This document shows, piece by piece, positions 59,701-64,000 of a DNA stretch of 64,000 nt; the stretch's first letter is position 1; each line of letters opens with the position of its first letter. The stretch lies in assembly GCA_021234155.1 (NCBI GenBank), contig JAJEKV010000035.1, forward strand, positions 3,364,224 through 3,428,223, given 5' to 3'. This stretch comes from Isoetes taiwanensis (lineage: Eukaryota > Streptophyta > Lycopodiopsida > Isoetales > Isoetaceae). The position numbers and the translations under genes are program-made. Below the pieces are notes generated by a model, which did not search any database, was not told where the DNA came from, and saw only the letters and a program-made list of their open reading frames with translations.

Positions 59701-60566
59701 CTATCAAGCATCCCAGAATTCATAAGAAATGGCATGAGGCTGGTTTAGTTTATATCAGAGACCTGTTTGTATGTGGGAGACTCATTTCTTGGACTAGATT
59801 GAAAGGTATTATTAGAGGCACCTCTTCTGATAAGAAAATTTATTCTCTCATCAAACCCTTTCTCTCTAATTTATCTGTCAACTCTGGGAAAAGTGACTGG
59901 AAGATAAATGAAAAAGGGGATTATAAAGTGAAAAATGTTTACAATGCTATGTCTTCTAACATTGATGGGTGTAAAGCTATGCTGAAATGGTCCATTAGCT
60001 ATGATCAGCTTAAGAAACTTTTTCATCATGTTTGGCATTCTTATTGTCCTCCAAAAATCTCGTATTTCATATGGCTTATTGCTAATGGCAGTCTGAATAA
60101 TCTGGTCTCAATGTCTAGAAGAAACCCTAACATTTCTGCTAATTGCCCTTTAGCTTGTAATAGGCCTGAGGATATGTGCCATATTTTCTTTTGTAGCACT
60201 CTGGATAGTTTTTGGTCTTGGTTCTCTGACAAATTTGGAATTGTAACTAATGGGGATCTTTTGTCCCTTATGAATCATGCTGATAAATTTGTCAATTCAA
60301 TTATTAATATTGCTCTTTGGAACATTTGGAAAGCAAGGAATCGGGTGCTATATGGTAAAAAGAATCTGTCCATCTTCTGGATAAAATTGCACTTTCAGTT
60401 TGATTTTGAGACTATTGCTACAGCACATAAAAAGAAATTTGGAGCTAATTTTGACAGGAAATGGGAGGATTATGGACATTATAGGGGTCACTATGATTTG
60501 TTTGCTTCAAATCTAAATGTTGTGGATTCTAACTTATTTCTTTCTGATGATCCTAGAGTATCTTGA
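56776..60566 (+). pseudogene. LINE ORF2: endonuclease and reverse transcriptase
   Basis: Begins MKILSWNLRGIKGPL. The endonuclease motifs ILQELKLPS, WIIAGDFNN and SISDHQPQ are all present. Stops at 57640 and 57727 and a single-base frameshift near 58075 break the link to the reverse transcriptase. That domain has SLGPDGLPAEF, LDFKRAFDSVRW, VRQGCPLAPYLF and the catalytic YTDD (about 58886). A zf-RVT block (HVWHSYCPPKISYFIW, CPLACNRPEDMCHIFF) precedes the stop at 60566. Few defects, so recent inactivation. Confidence 0.88.
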
Positions 60567-62184
60567 TTTCCTACGAGGAGAAGGAAGCAATAAATTTGAC
60601 ACCAGCCACTCACCTTTCAGTCAGAGATCTCAGGATCAAGTCATGAAAAATGACATTGCTACTTCAATGGAGTCATTTCTGATGAAAAGGGGACATATGA
60701 GATACAAGAAGGAAAGTGAAGATTTGTGGGCAAGTATCTTTTGCAGAGAGGTCATCCAGATCCACTGCCTGTGGAAATTTCTGTCAGCCAATAATCTGAT
60801 TCTCACAGACGCTCAGCTATCAAGATACAGAACACTGTACTACAACCATTAACTACTGGCTGATCTATATGGATCATTGCTGATTCTTTTGGAGGACAGG
60901 GATATGTTCCGTCTCTGTTACTACAACAATTGGCCCCTTGACCAATACTTCTTTGGTTCCACAGATGCCTTTAATGCCTATTTCAACTCATACTTCTCAG
61001 ATCACCTCTGAATTCCCTTTCCACTCGGCCTTCAATCTAAGAAGCATATACTGGCTTTTATCTAATTTAGTTCTGGTTTACTCTTTTGGTGGATTACATT
61101 TTTGGCAGGTTTATAATCTTCCGAGAATCCTCAAGAATTTTGTTCTCTTTGGTGGAATCGGTGCAGTTTCAAAATAGCGAATTACAACTTACCTACTTCC
61201 AATTCATCCACTTACTGGTTGCTGCTGATCGACCTTTTTGCTCAAAGTTGAAACCTTATTTTACATATTGTTATCACTTGCTGGATTTGACTCTAATTTT
61301 GATATGCTTATCTTAAAAGCATACTTCTGCAATGTATTTGAGATTTCATAATTAATGATAAAACCAACTCATAATAATTAATGATAATTAAAGTCACCAG
61401 ACTTTGTAAAAATGGCTGATGTAAGAATGTAAGGCAGAGTTTTGTTAAAATTGGGTAGAAGCAATCTGGAACAAGTACGGATTAGGGAGGAAATACAAAA
61501 CATAGAAGGTAGTACAATAAAATAAAGGGATTGCTATAACAGCGAGAACAAACATAGACGAGAGACAACTGGGTTAGATAAAAGGTGGCGCATAGTCTTG
61601 AGAGGGCAAAGGAGCAAAAATAAAATAAAATAAAATAATAAACAAGAAAAAGAACAAAAGAAGATAAAGTACAATAAAACAGTCTTTCTAATAAAGGGCA
61701 GAGTTGTCAGTCAAAAAGAAAGAAGGTTGATTGAGCTGAACACGATGAAATAACGATGTGATGATATTTGACATTGCGCCCGATGAGTTCTGCTCGCATA
61801 TTATTGGATGTGTAAAAAACGGAAAGGGAACCCGTGTGAGTAAAAAGCACAACCTATTTAACCCGTTTGTTTTTGATGTAGTCAACGATTAAATATAACA
61901 CCCTTAGAACCAGACAATGGTTGTATAGGATTGATCATGGGGAAATATAGTGTTATTATAGAGAAGGTATGGATAGTATTCTTGTATAAGAATACGAATA
62001 CAGCGAAAGGTTAACAAATACAGGTAAAGGCATGGGCAAGTATTTACTGTACTATGGGGTAGAAAATATATATGCTACGTATGAGTGCAGGTACAACAGA
62101 CACAGAGGAGGAATGAAGGAATGAAGGCGAGCAAACAAGGGAAATAGGAGTAGATGGTGCAAATAGGGGAAGGCGAAGCTATGG
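60567..62184. other. LINE 3' flank and spacer
   Basis: Probable 3' UTR of the first LINE, then spacer with an (AAAAT)n microsatellite at about 61619-61640. No gene recognised. Confidence 0.4.
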
Positions 62185-62420
62185 GACTGTGAGACGGACG
62201 TCTCCGCCATACACCAGGACAGTGTGGGGAAATAGCCCGCCGACTGGTGCCTACCACTAAGCAACAGACACCAACCTCTCCGATCCCATAAAATGAAAAT
62301 GAAAATGAAAGTGGAAAAATGGAGGCTGCCAAGTGCGGGATAGTGGGAGACATCTCCCCGACCGTACACCAAGACAGTGAGGATCTAATCCTCCGATTGG
62401 TGCACCAAAGTTATACACCC
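62185..62420 (+). repeat. Two diverged promoter-like monomers of second LINE
   Basis: Units at about 62185-62295 and 62325-62420 share CACCA.GACAGTG and a GACTGGTGC/GATTGGTGC ending. Tandem 5' monomers upstream of ORF1 often act as internal promoters in LINEs (inference). Confidence 0.55.
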
Positions 62421-62750
62421 ACTATTCAAATAACACAACATAAAGATAAGGATATTACATATATGTGGAGGTCACGAAATTTATGGAAATAAATTCGAGT
62501 CGGCAGCAATAAAAACAGGAACAAGTAGAAAGTGGCAGAAACAAAGCAGCCGTTAATCACAACAAAGATGGGGAGAGTTTGAAATTTGAAATTCAAACCA
62601 CGTAAGGCGGTGAATGGAAACGGGTAAATAACGAGGCAGAATATAACAAACGAAGGAAGAAAGGCAAAGATACAGGAGAACCCAGAAGAGAGTAAGCGGC
62701 GGGAAGAAGAGAGCGGCAAAGCGGTATAACCACAACAAGGAGAGGGAGGA

Positions 62751-63789
62751 ATGGCTAACCAAGCAGGAGCGGTAGGGGCTAGCAGACAGGAACTCCAACA
62801 GGATCTGCAAGACTTCCTAGCACAGATAGAAGTAAGATTAGAGACCAGGGTGCCGAGGATGGATGCACTAAACACATTGGCGGGGGCGGTACAGCAGAAC
62901 AAAGAGGCGATAGGAAAGGTGGAGGGATCGGGTGCAGATGGTGGAGGAGACAGGAGTGGAAATTCGAAAGAAGATGGACGAGGTGGAGAAAGAAAAAGCG
63001 GAAATCATACAAAGGTTGGTGACACTAGAAAAGAAACAAATAGATTTAGATGCGTGGCAGAGCTTTGATAGGATAAAGCCCCACATTCTAGAATTCAAGG
63101 AACAGGAGAGGATAAAGCATGACGTTAGATTGATAGGAGTTGCCGAAAGGCCTAACGAGGACACGTTCCGTGTCACTGCAGAAATAATGGAGAATGTTTT
63201 CCAAGAGCACAGGAATGTGATGGTGAAAGCAGTACGGGCGGGTGCATGGAGAGGAAGGGCGAGGCACATAAATATAACCCTGAAGGACATGGCAGCCAAG
63301 GAGAGAATTATCCGCGCAGGGTTCAAGCTCAGGAACGGTCTCAAGGTACAAGAGGCTCTAACAGCTATGCAGAGACAGGGTCTGCACAAGGAACTGGCGA
63401 AAGTCAGAGAATTGAGTCGGGCGGGAATACAAGCAGGGGTAAAGAATGGGAAACTATATCTCAAAAGAGAGCGAGAGAACGCTCCACAGGATCTGGCAGC
63501 GCAAGGAGACGTGATGGATTCACAGAACCTGAAGAAAGACGGGAATCTCATAGTGGATCCAACGAGGGGACAGAGACATCAGATACAGATAAAGGAAACA
63601 TTACCATCGGGATCAGTGGACCGGGAAGTTGCCCCCAAGATTCTAACACAGACACAACTAGGCTGGGGAAGCGGAAAAGAGGCCGGAAAAGACCTAGACC
63701 AAAACATAACACCGACAAGGGAAACAGGGGGAGATCAGGGGACGAGGACGAGGAGACAGGTGAGGAAAGGACACGAAATAGACCACTAA
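62751..63789 (+). pseudogene. Second LINE ORF1 (coiled coil, L1-ORF1-like)
   Basis: Starts MANQAGAVGASRQELQQDLQ. A frameshift near 62920 joins it to EVEKEKAEIIQRLVTLEKKQ, a heptad-like coiled coil. An RRM-like core follows, with HDVRLIGVAERPNEDTFRVT and RARHINITLKDMAAKERIIR, the layout of animal-type L1 ORF1 proteins. A basic, Gly/Arg-rich tail ends at 63789. Such proteins form trimers on element RNA. The single frameshift may be real decay. Confidence 0.65.
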
Positions 63790-63800
63790 GGGGGCAGGGG

Positions 63801-64000
63801 GGCGCAGAAAGGACGGAAGAAATAGCGATCTGGTACTGGAACTGCACGGGATACCCTTGGGATGACGGAGAGCGCCTACACGAAGCAAGGGATCGAGACA
63901 TCATATGTCTGGTAGAGACATGGGAGCACAGAGCTAAGAGGCTACCAGACGAACCTGGATACACACTGTTCACATGTTGGAGAGAAAAGAATTACAAAGC
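63801..64000 (+). CDS. Second LINE ORF2, endonuclease start (partial)
   Basis: Open frame EIAIWYWNCTGYPWDDGERL, then DIICLVETWEHRAKRLPDEP, matching the first two motifs of apurinic-type LINE endonucleases (WN, ET/W). It runs off the window, so the rest is unseen. Confidence 0.65.

Larger units (their letters stand above)
54291..60566 (+). mobile_element. L1-clade LINE, nearly full length
   Basis: Plant-type L1 order: ORF1 with a DUF4283-like start and CCHC knuckle, then an apurinic endonuclease, a reverse transcriptase and a zf-RVT end. The 3' end and a poly-A tail were not pinned down (somewhere in 60.6-61.4 kb), nor was a target duplication. Confidence 0.85.
62185..64000 (+). mobile_element. 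Second LINE, 5' part, cut by window end
   Basis: 5' monomers, ORF1 with coiled coil and an L1-ORF1-like domain, then the start of an endonuclease. It differs clearly from the LINE at 54.3 kb and is noticeably less AT-rich. Confidence 0.8.

Noticed and set aside
62052-62902. Minus-strand ORFs rich in Ser, Leu and Cys
   Set aside because: Opposite-strand shadows of the second LINE 5' region and ORF1.

Overview
This window looks like nuclear DNA of a land plant. It has a plant UPF0496-family gene, two B3-domain genes, PPR and receptor-kinase fragments, plant-type LINEs, a Ty3/gypsy LTR with a polypurine tract and initiator-Met-type primer site, and GT-AG introns. The low gene density, the EXD2-like fragment and the unusual mobile elements suggest a non-seed plant such as a fern, but nothing here fixes the species. 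No prokaryotic operons, CRISPR arrays or intact tRNA genes were seen.

Layout: 1-6.6 kb is repeat-rich noncoding DNA with a run of six perfect hairpins (1654-1819) and a decayed CBS-domain fragment of an arabinose-5-phosphate isomerase (3600-4059). An apparently intact UPF0496/DUF677 gene lies at 6828-7937. A 972-bp non-autonomous hAT element with a perfect 8-bp target duplication is at 9848-10819.

The main discovery candidate is 12247-26357: a large composite mobile element bounded by inverted repeats and a possible 4-bp duplication (CGTT). It holds two head-to-head genes whose ATGs are about 110 bp apart. The minus-strand gene is a DUF7869-like, transposase-like gene, now broken by two gypsy LTRs in opposite orientation, an inversion between them and a nested 470-bp TRIM. 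The plus-strand gene has seven exons and encodes a BAH-like, ParB-like and beta-class N4/N6 DNA methyltransferase protein. Four of its six introns, and no exon, carry about 26 copies of the palindrome CGGTATAAATTTATACCG. Both genes are decayed (stops, frameshifts) but still readable.

From 27 to 30 kb there is a degenerate ORF cluster that may be a HUH Rep-like gene and a dimeric tRNA-Gly-derived SINE-like repeat. A segmental duplication (33438-37698 and 46111-50394) carries two open B3-domain genes and a PPR fragment, with an extra inverted flank at 30432-30863 and 45484-45930. Between the copies lie an LTR fragment, a truncated LINE tail, a receptor-kinase fragment and an EXD2-like pseudogene. 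A small membrane-protein ORF is at 50827-51117. The right end holds a nearly complete L1-clade LINE (54.3-60.6 kb) and the 5' part of a different LINE whose ORF1 is coiled coil plus L1-ORF1-like (62.2-64 kb, cut by the window edge).
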